A stretch of DNA of 64,000 nt from contig NZ_CP031967.1 in assembly GCF_003443615.1 (NCBI RefSeq), positions 682,001 to 746,000 on the forward strand. Direction: 5' to 3'. Source of the DNA: Alteromonas sp. BL110 (GTDB lineage Bacteria; Pseudomonadota; Gammaproteobacteria; Enterobacterales; Alteromonadaceae). Positions 18,037-28,742 of this stretch are shown piece after piece (positions within the stretch are counted from its first letter, which is position 1; every line of letters starts with the position of its first letter). Position numbers and translations under genes: made by a program. Under the pieces are notes generated by a model. It saw only the letters and a program-made list of their open reading frames with translations. It ran no database searches and was not told where the DNA came from.

Positions 18037-21000
18037 TTAACCAACAAACTTACGGGCGTTTCTAAAGATACGCATCCACGCGCCATCTTCTTGCCAATCG
18101 TCTGGGCACCATGAGTTTGCAACGGCTCTAAACACACGTTCAGGGTGCGGCATCATAATAGTGCTGCGCCCATCGACAGACGTTAAACCAGTAATACCTT
18201 GCGGTGAACCGTTCGGGTTAGCTGGGTATTGCATAGTTGGCTTGCCGTAGTTATCTACGTAACGCATGGCTACCTGACCGCTAACCTGCGATAGCGCGTT
18301 TTCATTTGCAAATTCAGCCTGACCTTCGCCGTGCGACACAGCAATCGGCATACGCGAGCCTGCCATACCATCAAGCAGCACAGACTTTGACTCCATCACT
18401 TCAACCATAGCAACGCGAGCTTCAAAACGCGCTGACTGGTTAGTAACAAAGTGCGGCCAGTGCTCAGTGCCGGGAATCAATGATTTTAGGTTCGATAGCA
18501 TCTGACAACCGTTACATACACCTAAACTGAAAGTGTCATTGCGGTTAAAGAAGCTTTCGAACTGATCCCGCGCTATATTGTTGAACAATATAGACTTCGC
18601 CCAACCTTCACCTGCACCTAATACGTCGCCGTAAGAGAAACCGCCACAAGCAGCAAGACCCGCAAACTGTTCAAGGGTAATGCGACCCGACAGCACGTCA
18701 CTCATGTGCACGTCGATAGCGTCAAAACCTGCACGGGTAAATGCTGCTGCCATTTCAAGATGTGAATTAACGCCCTGCTCTCTTAAAATCGCCACTTTTG
18801 GCTTAACGCCTTTGGCAATATAAGGTGCGGCAACGTCTTCGTTGATATCGTAAGATAGCGCTACATGCAGACCAGGATCGGCAGCATCTTGCATTGCCGC
18901 GTGTTCTTGTTCAGCACACTCAGGGTTATCACGAAGCTTTTGCATTTCAAAGGTAGTTTTCGCCCAGGTAGTACGCATTGATACACGGCTATCGGCAAGT
19001 ACAGCTACACCGTCGCGGCTAAACTCAATCATATCTGTGCTATTTAATGTACCGATATCGTGAGTCAATTCAGTTAAGTCGAACTTAGCCAGTACTTCGT
19101 TAACGGCGTCTAGGTCGCTTTCAAGCACTTGAATAACACCGCCCAATTCTTCATTGAATAGTACAGCAATGTGATTACCTTTTAGGCTATCAAGGTTAAC
19201 GCTCACACCTGTTTTACCCGCAAAGGCCATTTCTGCCACTGTAGTAAATAAGCCGCCGTCTGAACGGTCGTGGTAAGCATGCACCAAACCTTTTTCGATA
19301 AGCATTTGCATAGCGTCAAAGAAGCCTTTAAGGCGGGTAGCAGAAACCACATCTGCTGGGCTATCGCCAAGCTGTGTATAAACTTGCGCTAAACAACTAG
19401 CGCCTAAGCGATTTTTACCTTCGCCCAAATCTAGTAGCAACAAGCGGCTTGCACCTTTATCAGTGCGTAGCTGAGGCGTTAGGGTTTTGCGAATATCTTT
19501 TACTGCACCAAACGCAGAAATAACCAGTGACAACGGTGAGGTTACTGCTTTATCTTCACCGTTTTCATTCCAAGCGGTTTTCATCGACATGGAGTCTTTA
19601 CCTACAGGAATGGTCAAACCTAGCTCTGGGCACAGCTCCTCACCCACGGCTTTCACCGCTTCATAAAGACCTGCATCTTCACCTGGATGTCCAGCTGCTG
19701 CCATCCAGTTAGCAGACAGTTTAATACGCTTAATATCACCAATGTTTGCTGCAGCAATATTGGTTAGCGCTTCACCTACTGCAAGACGTGCAGACGCGCC
19801 GTGCGATAATAACGCGACTGGCGTACGTTCACCCATAGACATCGCTTCACCGTGATAAGTGTCAAATGCTGTTGCGGTTACCGCCACATCTGCCACTGGT
19901 ATTTGCCATGGCCCCACCATTTGGTCACGACTTACAAGACCGGTAACCGAGCGGTCGCCAATGGTGATAAGGAAGGTTTTCTCTGCCACGGTAGGCAAAG
20001 ATAAAATGCGATTTGCTGCATCACTTAAGGTAATGCCTACATCGTCTAACGCTGGTGAACTCACCTTGGTTGAACTTACGTCGCGATGCATTTTAGGCGG
20101 CTTGCCTAACAGTACATCTAGCGGCATATCGATAGGTTTGTTGTCAAACTGGTTGTCGTTCAGGTTGAGGTGCTGCTCGGCAGTCGCTTCACCGACTACC
20201 GCAAATGGCGCGCGTTCGCGGGCGCAAATTGCTTCGAATACCGGCATATTTTCCGGTGCCACAGACATAACATAACGTTCTTGTGATTCGTTACACCATA
20301 GTTCTAGCGGTGTCATACCAGGCTCATCAGACAATACTTTTCTTAGCTCAAAGTTACCGCCACGGCCACCGTCGTTAACCAATTCAGGTAAAGCATTTGA
20401 AAGACCACCCGCGCCCACATCGTGGATAAACTGAATTGGGTTGTTATCCCCTAACTGCCAACATGCATCAATCACTTCCTGGCAGCGACGCTCCATCTCA
20501 GGGTTATCACGCTGCACTGAAGCAAAGTCTAAATCTTCGTTTGACTGACCAGACGCCATTGATGATGCTGCACCGCCGCCAAGACCAATGTTCATTGCAG
20601 GGCCGCCAAGCACAATAAGCTTAGCGCCTACGGTAATTTCGCCTTTTTCGACGTGTTCGCGACGAATATTACCTAAACCGCCTGCTAGCATTATAGGTTT
20701 GTGGTAGCCGCGCACTTCAACACCGTTGAAGCTATTGACTTCCTGCTCAAATGTACGGAAATAACCGAGTAGCGCTGGGCGACCAAATTCATTATTAAAA
20801 GCTGCGCCACCTAATGGCCCTTCAAGCATAATGTCGAGAGCGCTAACAATGCGCTGTGGCTTGCCGTATTCGAACTCCCACGGCTGCTCAGCACCAGGGA
20901 TACGTAAATTAGATACGGTAAAACCAACCAAACCCGCTTTAGGTTTTGAACCACGACCAGTAGCACCCTCATCACGAATTTCACCACCAGAACCAGTTGC

Positions 21001-21924
21001 TGCGCCCGGGAACGGTGAAATTGCCGTTGGGTGGTTGTGGGTTTCTACCTTCATTAAAATATCGATATTTTCATGATGGTATTCATATTGATGTGACTGA
21101 GGATTTGGGAAGAAGCGTCCAGCTTCCCAGCCTTCCATTACTGCTGCGTTATCTTTGTAAGCTGAGTAAACGTGATCAGGTAATAACTCGTAAGTGTTTT
21201 TGATCATTTTGAACAGCGACTTTTCTTGGTCTTCGCCGTCGATGGTCCAGCTTGCGTTAAAAATCTTATGGCGACAATGTTCCGAGTTTGCTTGCGCAAA
21301 CATATAAAGTTCAACGTCAGTCGGGTTTCTGCCTAGCTTAGTAAAACTATCAAACAGGTAGTCAATCTCATCATCAGCTAATGCCAGGCCCAATGCCACG
21401 TTTGCATTAACCAGCGCTTCTTTGCCCTCCCCTAATACGTCTACACTGTTGAAAGTATTAGCTTCGGTTTGTGTAAACAGTACCACTGCATCGTCAGTTT
21501 TAGTAAATACTGACTCAGTCATTCTGTCGTGTAAGAAGCTAGCTATGAGTGCAAAATCATCGTCACTTAATGTATCTTCTGTTTCGATATAAAACGCGCA
21601 TCCGCGCTCTATGCGATTGATACTTTTTAAACTACAGTTGTGAGCGATGTCGGTGGCTTTAGAAGACCAGGGAGAGATAGTGCCGGGGCGAGGAGTAATA
21701 AGGAAGAGGGTTCCAGAAGGTGTTTGTGCTTGCCTCGCGGGGCCGTAAGTGAGCAGCTTCTCGAGTATTTCTATTTGCTGCTTAGACAAGTCACCTTGGG
21801 AATCGACTAGGTGAACATATTCGCTATATAGGTTTTTAACCCTAACGCCGGATTGACCCAGCTTTGCAATCAGTTTAGTTTGGTTAAACTCTGATAGTGC
21901 AGGAGCGCCTCGAAGGACCAACAT
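18037..21924 (-). CDS. purL: Phosphoribosylformylglycinamidine synthase
   Basis: PurL catalyses the fourth step of de novo purine synthesis: FGAR, glutamine and ATP give FGAM. The 1295-residue length equals that of the E. coli enzyme, so this is the large single-chain form. Visible parts are an N-terminal FGAM-synthase domain; the two AIR-synthase-like halves with the glycine-rich ATP-binding segments ([26 protein letters not shown]); and a C-terminal class I glutaminase with the nucleophile cysteine in GVCNGCQ and the HGEGQAEF stretch. It is cytosolic. The gene stands alone, divergent from mltF, with its own promoter and terminator. I looked for a PurR operator upstream and did not find a convincing one. 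Confidence 0.98.
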   Translation of the reverse strand: MLVLRGAPALSEFNQTKLIAKLGQSGVRVKNLYSEYVHLVDSQGDLSKQQIEILEKLLTYGPARQAQTPSGTLFLITPRPGTISPWSSKATDIAHNCSLKSINRIERGCAFYIETEDTLSDDDFALIASFLHDRMTESVFTKTDDAVVLFTQTEANTFNSVDVLGEGKEALVNANVALGLALADDEIDYLFDSFTKLGRNPTDVELYMFAQANSEHCRHKIFNASWTIDGEDQEKSLFKMIKNTYELLPDHVYSAYKDNAAVMEGWEAGRFFPNPQSHQYEYHHENIDILMKVETHNHPTAISPFPGAATGSGGEIRDEGATGRGSKPKAGLVGFTVSNLRIPGAEQPWEFEYGKPQRIVSALDIMLEGPLGGAAFNNEFGRPALLGYFRTFEQEVNSFNGVEVRGYHKPIMLAGGLGNIRREHVEKGEITVGAKLIVLGGPAMNIGLGGGAASSMASGQSNEDLDFASVQRDNPEMERRCQEVIDACWQLGDNNPIQFIHDVGAGGLSNALPELVNDGGRGGNFELRKVLSDEPGMTPLELWCNESQERYVMSVAPENMPVFEAICARERAPFAVVGEATAEQHLNLNDNQFDNKPIDMPLDVLLGKPPKMHRDVSSTKVSSPALDDVGITLSDAANRILSLPTVAEKTFLITIGDRSVTGLVSRDQMVGPWQIPVADVAVTATAFDTYHGEAMSMGERTPVALLSHGASARLAVGEALTNIAAANIGDIKRIKLSANWMAAAGHPGEDAGLYEAVKAVGEELCPELGLTIPVGKDSMSMKTAWNENGEDKAVTSPLSLVISAFGAVKDIRKTLTPQLRTDKGASRLLLLDLGEGKNRLGASCLAQVYTQLGDSPADVVSATRLKGFFDAMQMLIEKGLVHAYHDRSDGGLFTTVAEMAFAGKTGVSVNLDSLKGNHIAVLFNEELGGVIQVLESDLDAVNEVLAKFDLTELTHDIGTLNSTDMIEFSRDGVAVLADSRVSMRTTWAKTTFEMQKLRDNPECAEQEHAAMQDAADPGLHVALSYDINEDVAAPYIAKGVKPKVAILREQGVNSHLEMAAAFTRAGFDAIDVHMSDVLSGRITLEQFAGLAACGGFSYGDVLGAGEGWAKSILFNNIARDQFESFFNRNDTFSLGVCNGCQMLSNLKSLIPGTEHWPHFVTNQSARFEARVAMVEVMESKSVLLDGMAGSRMPIAVSHGEGQAEFANENALSQVSGQVAMRYVDNYGKPTMQYPANPNGSPQGITGLTSVDGRSTIMMPHPERVFRAVANSWCPDDWQEDGAWMRIFRNARKFVG

Positions 21925-22004
21925 ATTGATTTACCTGGTTTGTTAGAAACAACGACCACCAATGCGACGCGTTGCCTCTTGGATTGATGAGTATTTCGGC
22001 GCGG

Positions 22005-22033
22005 ATTATAGAGCAATTATGCACAGTAAGTAA
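22005..22033 (-). promoter_or_regulatory. Probable purL promoter
   Basis: On the minus strand a perfect TATAAT (22010 to 22005) has TTACTT 17 bp upstream and lies about 80 bp before the purL start. The -35 match is partial. Confidence 0.5.
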
Positions 22034-22100
22034 CCTCATAACGCGCTAACATGAACTTTTTTTTAAACTTAGCGAGTTTGATGACAACAAGTAAAGGTCT

Positions 22101-23504
22101 ATGCAGTCACAAGACTATAAAAAACGATTAAAACTACAACTAATAATCATTTTATCCATTGCTGTTATGAGTTGTGGCGTGCCCTCGGTCCCCACTGCCC
22201 TTTCCTCATTATTAGAACGGGAAACCATCCGCGTAGGAACCGTTTACGGCGCAGGAACTTTTTATAACGGCGCTGAAGGCCCCCAGGGGTTTGAATATGA
22301 GTTGCTGGCAGGCTTCGCCGATTACCTTGGCGTAACACTCGACCTGTACCCTTTTTACAGCTATGAAGTCATGCTAGAACAACTAGAAGAAGGTAACTTA
22401 GACATTGTTGCCACGGGCGATGCGGTGCCGCCTTCACTGAAAAACCGCTTCACGTATGGTCCCGCTTATCAACATGTCAAACAGCAGCTTGTATTTCAAG
22501 CGGGCACACCAAGACCTAGAAACCTTTTAGATCTCGATGCTCCTATCATTGCAGTTGCAGAAAGCAGTCAGGCTCACTTACTTTCTGATTTATTGAGCGC
22601 TTTAGGCGATGAACCAACAGAAACTGAAAAAGTAGCGGTAAAGACCGAGCTTATTACCACCGAAGATTCAGATTCTGAAGAACTGCTACAACAAGTGGCC
22701 AATGGTGATATCGCTTACACAGTAGCCGACAGCAACCGTTTAGCGTTACAGCGCAGGCGTTATCCAAATTTGGCTGTAGCGAAAACCCTTGACGAAAATA
22801 TGCCGATGGCTTGGGCGCTGCCATTACATCAAGACGATTCAGTGAAAGCAGCGCTAATCGAGTATTTTGGTACAGTTCATCAGTCAGGCTGGTTTACAGT
22901 ACTGGAGGATAAGTATTTCGGTCATATTCGCCAGTTCGATTATGTAGACAGCCGCGCATTTAACTACGCAGCTGAAACTGCGCTAGCCCAATACAAGCCG
23001 CTATTTCAACAATATGCAGGTGATCTAGACTGGCGACTACTTGCGGCGATGAGCTATCAAGAGAGTCACTGGGACAGTGAAGCCGTTTCTAGAACCGGAG
23101 TACGCGGCCTAATGATGCTGACGCTGGATACAGCGAGTGACTGGGATGTAGACGATAGAACGAACCCAGAGCAAAGTATTCGCGGCGGGTCTCGTTATTT
23201 TGCAAGTTTGCTAGGCCGCATACCCGCACGAATAAGCGAACCCGATAGAACCTGGATGGCCATGGCATCGTATAATATCGGAATGGGACACTTAGAAGAT
23301 GCAAGAGTTCTTACTGAGCAACAAGGGGGTAATCCTGACTTGTGGGTAGATGTAAAGCGTCGCTTGCCGCAGCTCAGGCAAAAGAAGTATTACCGTACCA
23401 CCCGCTATGGCTACGCCAGAGGTGATGAGGCTTTGCAATACGTAGAAAACATTCGTCGCTACTACGACAGCCTAGTCTGGTTAGATGAACAAGGAAAAAT
23501 TTAA
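22101..23504 (+). CDS. mltF: Membrane-bound lytic murein transglycosylase F
   Basis: MltF cleaves the glycan strand of peptidoglycan to form 1,6-anhydromuropeptides. The 467-residue protein starts with a lipoprotein-like signal (hydrophobic IIILSIAVMS followed by Cys25), suggesting an outer-membrane anchor. Residues ~38-280 form a periplasmic solute-binding (SBP_bac_3) domain beginning ETIRVGTVYG. Residues ~295-460 form the lysozyme-like SLT domain, with the likely catalytic glutamate in AMSYQESHWD (about residue 321) and the GVRGLMML and AMASYNIGMGH motifs. It is somewhat shorter than E. coli MltF (518). The ATG at 22101 has AAAGG just upstream. It is divergent from purL, the same pairing as in E. 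coli. Confidence 0.95.
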   Translation: MQSQDYKKRLKLQLIIILSIAVMSCGVPSVPTALSSLLERETIRVGTVYGAGTFYNGAEGPQGFEYELLAGFADYLGVTLDLYPFYSYEVMLEQLEEGNLDIVATGDAVPPSLKNRFTYGPAYQHVKQQLVFQAGTPRPRNLLDLDAPIIAVAESSQAHLLSDLLSALGDEPTETEKVAVKTELITTEDSDSEELLQQVANGDIAYTVADSNRLALQRRRYPNLAVAKTLDENMPMAWALPLHQDDSVKAALIEYFGTVHQSGWFTVLEDKYFGHIRQFDYVDSRAFNYAAETALAQYKPLFQQYAGDLDWRLLAAMSYQESHWDSEAVSRTGVRGLMMLTLDTASDWDVDDRTNPEQSIRGGSRYFASLLGRIPARISEPDRTWMAMASYNIGMGHLEDARVLTEQQGGNPDLWVDVKRRLPQLRQKKYYRTTRYGYARGDEALQYVENIRRYYDSLVWLDEQGKI

Positions 23505-23571
23505 TACTGTTGGCTCTAGCATTCCTTGAAAACTGTCATTTCGATGTCATCTTTACCCTGTACCCTTTGAA

Positions 23572-23594
23572 CGAGTTAGTAATTAACTAACTCG
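23572..23594. other. Perfect 9-bp inverted repeat downstream of mltF
   Basis: CGAGTTAGT and ACTAACTCG flank a 5-nt AATTA loop. It may fold as a terminator hairpin for mltF, but no T run follows directly. The next T-rich stretch (AATTTTTC) starts about 15 bp later. Confidence 0.4.
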
Positions 23595-23753
23595 CATTCT
23601 CAGAACCTTAATTTTTCTAAAAGATTATTAACTCTAAAAGGACAGCGTCTTTCGAATAAATAGCGCTTAGTTCAAACGACAGAGTATTTTCCTTAGCGGA
23701 AAAAAGTGGTCACAACGAGGAAACAATAACCTTATTGTGAGAAAGGAGAATAA

Positions 23754-23909
23754 ATGAAAAAAAATCGCTTTATGAAAAAAGGAATAAAATTGAAAAACAA
23801 CAACAGACGCAGACTTATGCTTAAGCGTTGCCATCAGAAAGTACTTCAACGTCGCAAGCTATTTGTTACAAGTGATATGTTCACTCAACTGACCCGTAAG
23901 CCTAGCTAA
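23754..23909 (+). CDS. Very basic small protein, 51 aa, unknown
   Basis: This 51-codon frame has a strong ribosome binding site (AAAGGAG, 5 bp before the ATG). By my count 18 of 51 residues are Lys or Arg and one is acidic. It starts MKKNRFMKKGIKLKNNNRRR and contains RRLMLKRCHQKVLQRRK. The composition suggests nucleic-acid or ribosome binding, but it does not match ribosome modulation factor, ArfA or any small ribosomal protein I know. The 249 bp between mltF and this gene holds the inverted repeat noted separately and otherwise nothing I recognise. Confidence 0.55.
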   Translation: MKKNRFMKKGIKLKNNNRRRLMLKRCHQKVLQRRKLFVTSDMFTQLTRKPS

Positions 23910-24021
23910 ATACATTTAAGCTGGTCAGTTGATTGAGAACTCTTAATTAAAATAACCAGCTCAATAACCCAAACAGGCGAATAACACTAATAAACATGCG
24001 CTCAAGCCAACGGCATAAGAA

Positions 24022-24798
<777 letters not shown>

Positions 24799-24897
24799 TC
24801 AATCTTGCTATTTTACTTGGTGAAATTCGTTAATATTTATTTAGTATAAGCTTAGGTAAACATTCTAACTCACTAGAAATTAATGACTTTTGTCACT

Positions 24898-24913
24898 TGG
24901 CAACCTATTTGCA
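24898..24913 (+). promoter_or_regulatory. Candidate sigma-54 promoter upstream of the PspB-like gene
   Basis: TGGCAACCTATTTGCA has the invariant GG-N10-GC spacing and matches the consensus TGGCAC-N5-TTGCA at most positions. It would start transcription about 210 bp before the gene at 25136. Phage shock operons are sigma-54/PspF-driven in enterics, so the position fits, but no activator gene or site is recognised. The rest of the 340-bp tadA/PspB-like intergenic region holds AT-rich sequence and a GTATTTAG...CTAAATAC inverted repeat near 25048-25086. Confidence 0.35.
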
Positions 24914-25135
24914 ATCTTTCATTATAACACTGCTGGTGTGAAGGACTTAACTGGTTACACTTTTTGAAAAAAACTTAGTTTAAAAACCTTTATAGTACGT
25001 TAAGCGAAGCAGTAATTTTACTAATACGTATTTAGCCTCTGTTTATTAGAAATGAAAACTAAATACGGGGTGAAATAGGCAACTGACCACATTTTCACCT
25101 ACACTCTTTTAAAGCCATTTGTGAGGGATACCACC

Positions 25136-25369
25136 GTGAACATGACAGCGATTGCAATAGTAGCCATTTGTGCTTGGGCGTTAGTTACCATTGTCGAAAG
25201 TGCAAAAGACAAAAGCAAAAAGAAACTTAGCAATAAAGAAGCCGAAGCTTACAAGCAGGAAATTGCAGATTTGAAAGAGCGTGTATCTGTACTCGAAAAG
25301 ATTGTTACTGATGAACGCTACGACCTAAAAAAGCAGTTTGCCGATTTAGAGAAAGACCGCGTCGCTTAA
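25136..25369 (+). CDS. PspB-like small membrane protein with coiled coil
   Basis: The product has an N-terminal membrane helix (MNMTAIAIVAICAWALVTIVES), a basic patch (KDKSKKK) and a heptad-like helix (EAYKQEIADLKERVSVLEKI). This is the same plan and length class as the phage shock protein PspB, which relays envelope stress to PspA/PspF. I chose GTG 25136 because AGGGA lies 7 bp upstream; the frame is open 15 bp further up (GTG 25121). No pspA, pspC or pspF is adjacent, so it may be a stand-alone relative with a different role. It converges on the antiporter gene. Confidence 0.6.
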   Translation: MNMTAIAIVAICAWALVTIVESAKDKSKKKLSNKEAEAYKQEIADLKERVSVLEKIVTDERYDLKKQFADLEKDRVA

Positions 25370-25389
25370 GTTTAGTGAAATAAATTCAT

Positions 25390-25432
25390 CTGCCAGCGCA
25401 ACTTACGCCTATAGTGTACCCTGCGCTGGCAG
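25390..25432. other. 11-bp inverted repeat between convergent genes
   Basis: CTGCCAGCGCA and TGCGCTGGCAG are perfect complements separated by 21 bp, placed between the 3' ends of the PspB-like gene and the antiporter gene. It probably acts as a shared terminator hairpin, although no T tract follows. Confidence 0.45.
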
Positions 25433-25439
25433 TTAAACA

Positions 25440-27407
25440 TCAATTCCCTTCTAAGAGTTTGCGCTCAGCCCGCTCAACTCGTCGGGGTTTACCCGCTATA
25501 ACCAACACATCATGGGCCTGTAAAATAGCGTCCTGATCTGGGTCTTTAACTTCATTACCATTTCGTCTTAAGCCCTTAATCGCCACCCGCATTCTAGAGA
25601 AGTCGATATCTTTTATGGCTTTACCAATGCAAGAGGCGTGTTCAGACAATACTACTGCGTGTATAAACTCTAGCTTATCTTCCGTGCCGTAGGTAATTTC
25701 TGTCGTTTCACCGGGGTAAAAACCGTGCATATGATCATAACGACCTTTTCGCTCGGCTCGCACCCGCTTTAAGATACGTGACATAGGTACACCGGCATAA
25801 TGCAACACTTGCGACACCAGCATTAAGCTGCCTTCTTGTAACTCGGGCACCACTTGGTTTGCTCCAGCGCTGTACAAACTTTCTAACTGGTAGTCTCGTT
25901 TGGTACGAACCATGACATCTGTAGTATTTGTTATACTTCGGGTCTGCGTAATCACTTGCTTGGCCTTATCGACCTGATCAAACGTCACTAGCACAAGTTT
26001 TGCATTTTCTACATTAGCATTGCTCAAAATATCTTTTTGACTGGCATCGCCAAAGATCACGGGTTCGCCTGCATTTCGGCTTTCGTGCACTCTTACAGGG
26101 TCCATATCTATAGCGACAAAATGAATACCTTCCATTTTCAACATGCGTGCTACCGACTGGCCCACACGGCCAAACCCACAAATAATGACATGGTTAGACA
26201 GCGGCTCAGCATTACCAAAGCTAGTGTTATCATCAAATGCAATATCTTTGTTAACAATACGCTTAGCGATAGTCACACTATTGTTCATAAGCCATGGCGT
26301 TAATGCCATACTTATCACGCCCATGCATACAATCAATGATGATTGTTCTGATGTTAACACACCGTGGGTTGTGGCAAGCGCCGCGATAACGAAACTAAAC
26401 TCCCCTATTTGGCAAAGTTTTACGCCAGCGGACCAGCCGTCAATGGCGTCAGTTTTGACTAACGTTGACGCGGTCCTTACTAAGATAACTTTAATTATCA
26501 TTAGCGCAAAAACGCCAAAGACAATCTCAAACAAACTATTCCAGAGCACGGTGAGTTCTAACTGCATGCCAACGGTTACAAAGAACAAGCCCATCAAAAT
26601 ATCGCGAAACGGGCGGATATCGGCTTCAAGCTGATATTTGTATTGGCTTTCTCCTAACATCATCCCGGCCAAAAAAGCGCCTAACGCCATCGACAGGCCA
26701 AAATAATAGGTAAGGCCGCCGGCTAATAGCGCGATTAAAATAGTGGTCAATACAAACAGCTCATCGGTTCTGGTTCTCGCAACTTCTCGGAACACCCACG
26801 GAAGTAACCACTTACCTACCGACATTAAAAATGCGATGACAAACACACCTTTAAGCAATGCCTCTCCTAACGCCAGCGCAATACTCACCTCGCCTGTTTG
26901 TGCTAGTAGTGGGATAGCGATAAGAAACGGGACCACGGCTAAGTCCTGAAAGAGCAATATACTGACGGCCAATTGTGTACGCCTGTTATTAAGAATGCCC
27001 ATTTCGGTGGCTTGTTTTATAACTATAGCGGTAGAACTTAGCGCAAGCGTACCGCCAATAATGATGGACGCACTAACTGGAGCCCCGAAAAAAAGAGGAA
27101 CACAGGTAAATATCGCTGTGGTAAACAACATTTGCCCAAGGCCTACGCCAAATACCAAAGAGCGCATAGCCAACAACTTAGGAAGGGAGAATTCTAGCCC
27201 AAGGGAGAAGAGTAGAAAAACAATACCTACTTCGGCCAATAAATGCATTTCTTCGGGGTGTGCAAACACAGAAAGCAGCTGTGGGCCTGCGAGTACACCG
27301 GCAAAGAGATAAGCTAGGATAGGTGGAAGGTGAATTCGTTTAAATAGGGCGACCGCGCATACCGAGATGAACATCAATATCACAATATTTAAAAAACTCG
27401 TCCCCAC
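25440..27407 (-). CDS. CPA2-family monovalent cation:proton antiporter (KefB/YbaL-like)
   Basis: The 655-residue inner-membrane protein has about 12 hydrophobic segments in residues 1-385 (Na+/H+ exchanger fold). A cytosolic RCK_N/TrkA-N domain begins near residue 405 with the nucleotide-binding glycine motif IICGFGRVGQS and the acidic end of beta-2 (AIDMDP). A TrkA-C domain spans ~565-650. This is the architecture of KefB/KefC and YbaL, which move K+ or Na+ against protons. Substrate and direction cannot be read from sequence, and no KefG/KefF partner is adjacent. The start is GTG with AGGAGG 4 bp upstream. Confidence 0.9.
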   Translation of the reverse strand: MGTSFLNIVILMFISVCAVALFKRIHLPPILAYLFAGVLAGPQLLSVFAHPEEMHLLAEVGIVFLLFSLGLEFSLPKLLAMRSLVFGVGLGQMLFTTAIFTCVPLFFGAPVSASIIIGGTLALSSTAIVIKQATEMGILNNRRTQLAVSILLFQDLAVVPFLIAIPLLAQTGEVSIALALGEALLKGVFVIAFLMSVGKWLLPWVFREVARTRTDELFVLTTILIALLAGGLTYYFGLSMALGAFLAGMMLGESQYKYQLEADIRPFRDILMGLFFVTVGMQLELTVLWNSLFEIVFGVFALMIIKVILVRTASTLVKTDAIDGWSAGVKLCQIGEFSFVIAALATTHGVLTSEQSSLIVCMGVISMALTPWLMNNSVTIAKRIVNKDIAFDDNTSFGNAEPLSNHVIICGFGRVGQSVARMLKMEGIHFVAIDMDPVRVHESRNAGEPVIFGDASQKDILSNANVENAKLVLVTFDQVDKAKQVITQTRSITNTTDVMVRTKRDYQLESLYSAGANQVVPELQEGSLMLVSQVLHYAGVPMSRILKRVRAERKGRYDHMHGFYPGETTEITYGTEDKLEFIHAVVLSEHASCIGKAIKDIDFSRMRVAIKGLRRNGNEVKDPDQDAILQAHDVLVIAGKPRRVERAERKLLEGN

Positions 27408-27619
27408 ACAACCTCCTAGAGCAACATCAACTTACGCTTGTAAAATAAGCGCGATAATAAACTCGGCTTGACACTTAAACTAAAGACTAATGCGACAAAT
27501 ATCTTGTTGGCATTCAGTTTGCAAAATCCCCTATGTAAATGCAGATCCGGCAAGTTTTGCCGCTGTGATCGTCATAAATTTCGCGAAAATGCGGGCATGA
27601 CCACAGAAACGTCAGGGCT

Positions 27620-27648
27620 TTGACACTGGTTTCATTTCTGCGGCATAT
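27620..27648 (+). promoter_or_regulatory. Candidate promoter of the diguanylate cyclase gene
   Basis: A perfect -35 TTGACA (27620-27625) is 17 bp from GCATAT, a weak -10, and about 50 bp from the chosen GTG start. A GGCAAGTTTTGCC hairpin lies some 65 bp further upstream. Confidence 0.4.
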
Positions 27649-27675
27649 CAACGCATTTTGTATAGGGGCACTACT

Positions 27676-28575
27676 GTGGATTTTTCAACGTCAGTCTACG
27701 ATAGCACACAACACGACAATTTTTATCCTGCTGAGAGCACAGAAAAATCACTTTCTTTTAGTGAATTATCAGGCTTCGTAACACAGCTTCTGACTACGCT
27801 TGAACTTCAAGAGTTAGGAGGCGTGTATTTTCAGCAGCTTAATATGCTATTGCCTATTGTCGGATTCAGTTTATCCGACTTCGACTCTCGTTGGGTCTAC
27901 GGTAACGCAAAGATATCGTCAACACTGATTGATTTACCACTACAAGGGGCACGCTCTGTTAATGGCGAGCAAGCCCATGTCTATTATTACATTAGTTCAC
28001 CCTTGTCGTTATCGCAACGAGAGAGCCTATTCCAACTGCATGATTTATTTGGAAAACAAGTAAAACATGCCTTATCTTTGATGCGTGTTCAGCAAATGGC
28101 AACCAAAGACGTGTTGACTAGTTTAGGCAATCGCGCGGGCTTTCAGCAGTCTATGACAAGACAGCTGGGCTGGACACAAAGACATGATGAACCATTTGCA
28201 CTTTTAGTTATCGACCTAGACAACTTCAAATATGTAAACGATAACTTTGGACATGGTGAGGGCGACAAAGTACTGCTTCATGTGGCAACACACCTAGAAA
28301 ATGTACTGCGCGATGAGGACGAAGCATTTCGCTATGGCGGCGATGAATTCTGCTGTTTGTTAGACTGCCAAACACAGCAACAATTAGCATGTGCTGCCAA
28401 GCGAATCCAGATGAGTATAAATAGTTCTGCCTACTTATCTCGACTAGGTGTTTCGGCGAGTCTCGGTGGCGCAATTTATCGAGATGGCGACAGTATTGAT
28501 AGTTTATTTAATCGCGCTGATAACGCGCTGTATCGGGTGAAAAACTCAGGCAAAAACAGTTACGACGCCGCCTAA
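27676..28575 (+). CDS. Diguanylate cyclase (GGDEF domain) with inhibitory I-site
   Basis: It makes cyclic di-GMP from two GTP. The 299-residue soluble protein has an unassigned N-terminal sensor-like region (1 to ~135) and a GGDEF domain. The domain includes LTSLGNRAGF, DLDNFKYVND and the active-site RYGGDEF at about residue 221. The I-site RxxD (RDED) sits exactly five residues before GGDEF, so product inhibition is likely. GTG 27676 is chosen as start because AGGGG lies 7 bp upstream; an in-frame TTG at 27658 has no such site. It is divergent from the antiporter and convergent with tilS. No membrane segment is visible. Confidence 0.92.
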   Translation: MDFSTSVYDSTQHDNFYPAESTEKSLSFSELSGFVTQLLTTLELQELGGVYFQQLNMLLPIVGFSLSDFDSRWVYGNAKISSTLIDLPLQGARSVNGEQAHVYYYISSPLSLSQRESLFQLHDLFGKQVKHALSLMRVQQMATKDVLTSLGNRAGFQQSMTRQLGWTQRHDEPFALLVIDLDNFKYVNDNFGHGEGDKVLLHVATHLENVLRDEDEAFRYGGDEFCCLLDCQTQQQLACAAKRIQMSINSSAYLSRLGVSASLGGAIYRDGDSIDSLFNRADNALYRVKNSGKNSYDAA

Positions 28576-28601
28576 ATAATAGGTTTTGTTTGTTTCTACT
28601 A

Positions 28602-28625
28602 AAAGCGGCAATTCAATGCCGCTTT
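28602..28625. terminator. Stem-loop between diguanylate cyclase and tilS
   Basis: AAAGCGGCA/TGCCGCTTT with a 6-nt loop lies between two convergent genes. The flanking T tracts are short, so this is a moderate candidate. Confidence 0.5.
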
Positions 28626-28742
28626 ATCAGTGTAACCTGCCGAAAGAATTTAAAAGCTCAAGCGAATGCCGGTTCTACGCCTACTAATGCCGGGTATTGG
28701 TCCAGTAAACCTTATAAAAAATGTGATAAGCCTGATTATCGA

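Noticed and set aside
21960..21976. GCGACGCGTTGC near the purL promoter as a PurR operator
   Set aside because: The palindrome centre (GC) and base positions do not fit the PurR box (central CG, GCAA...TTGC arms).
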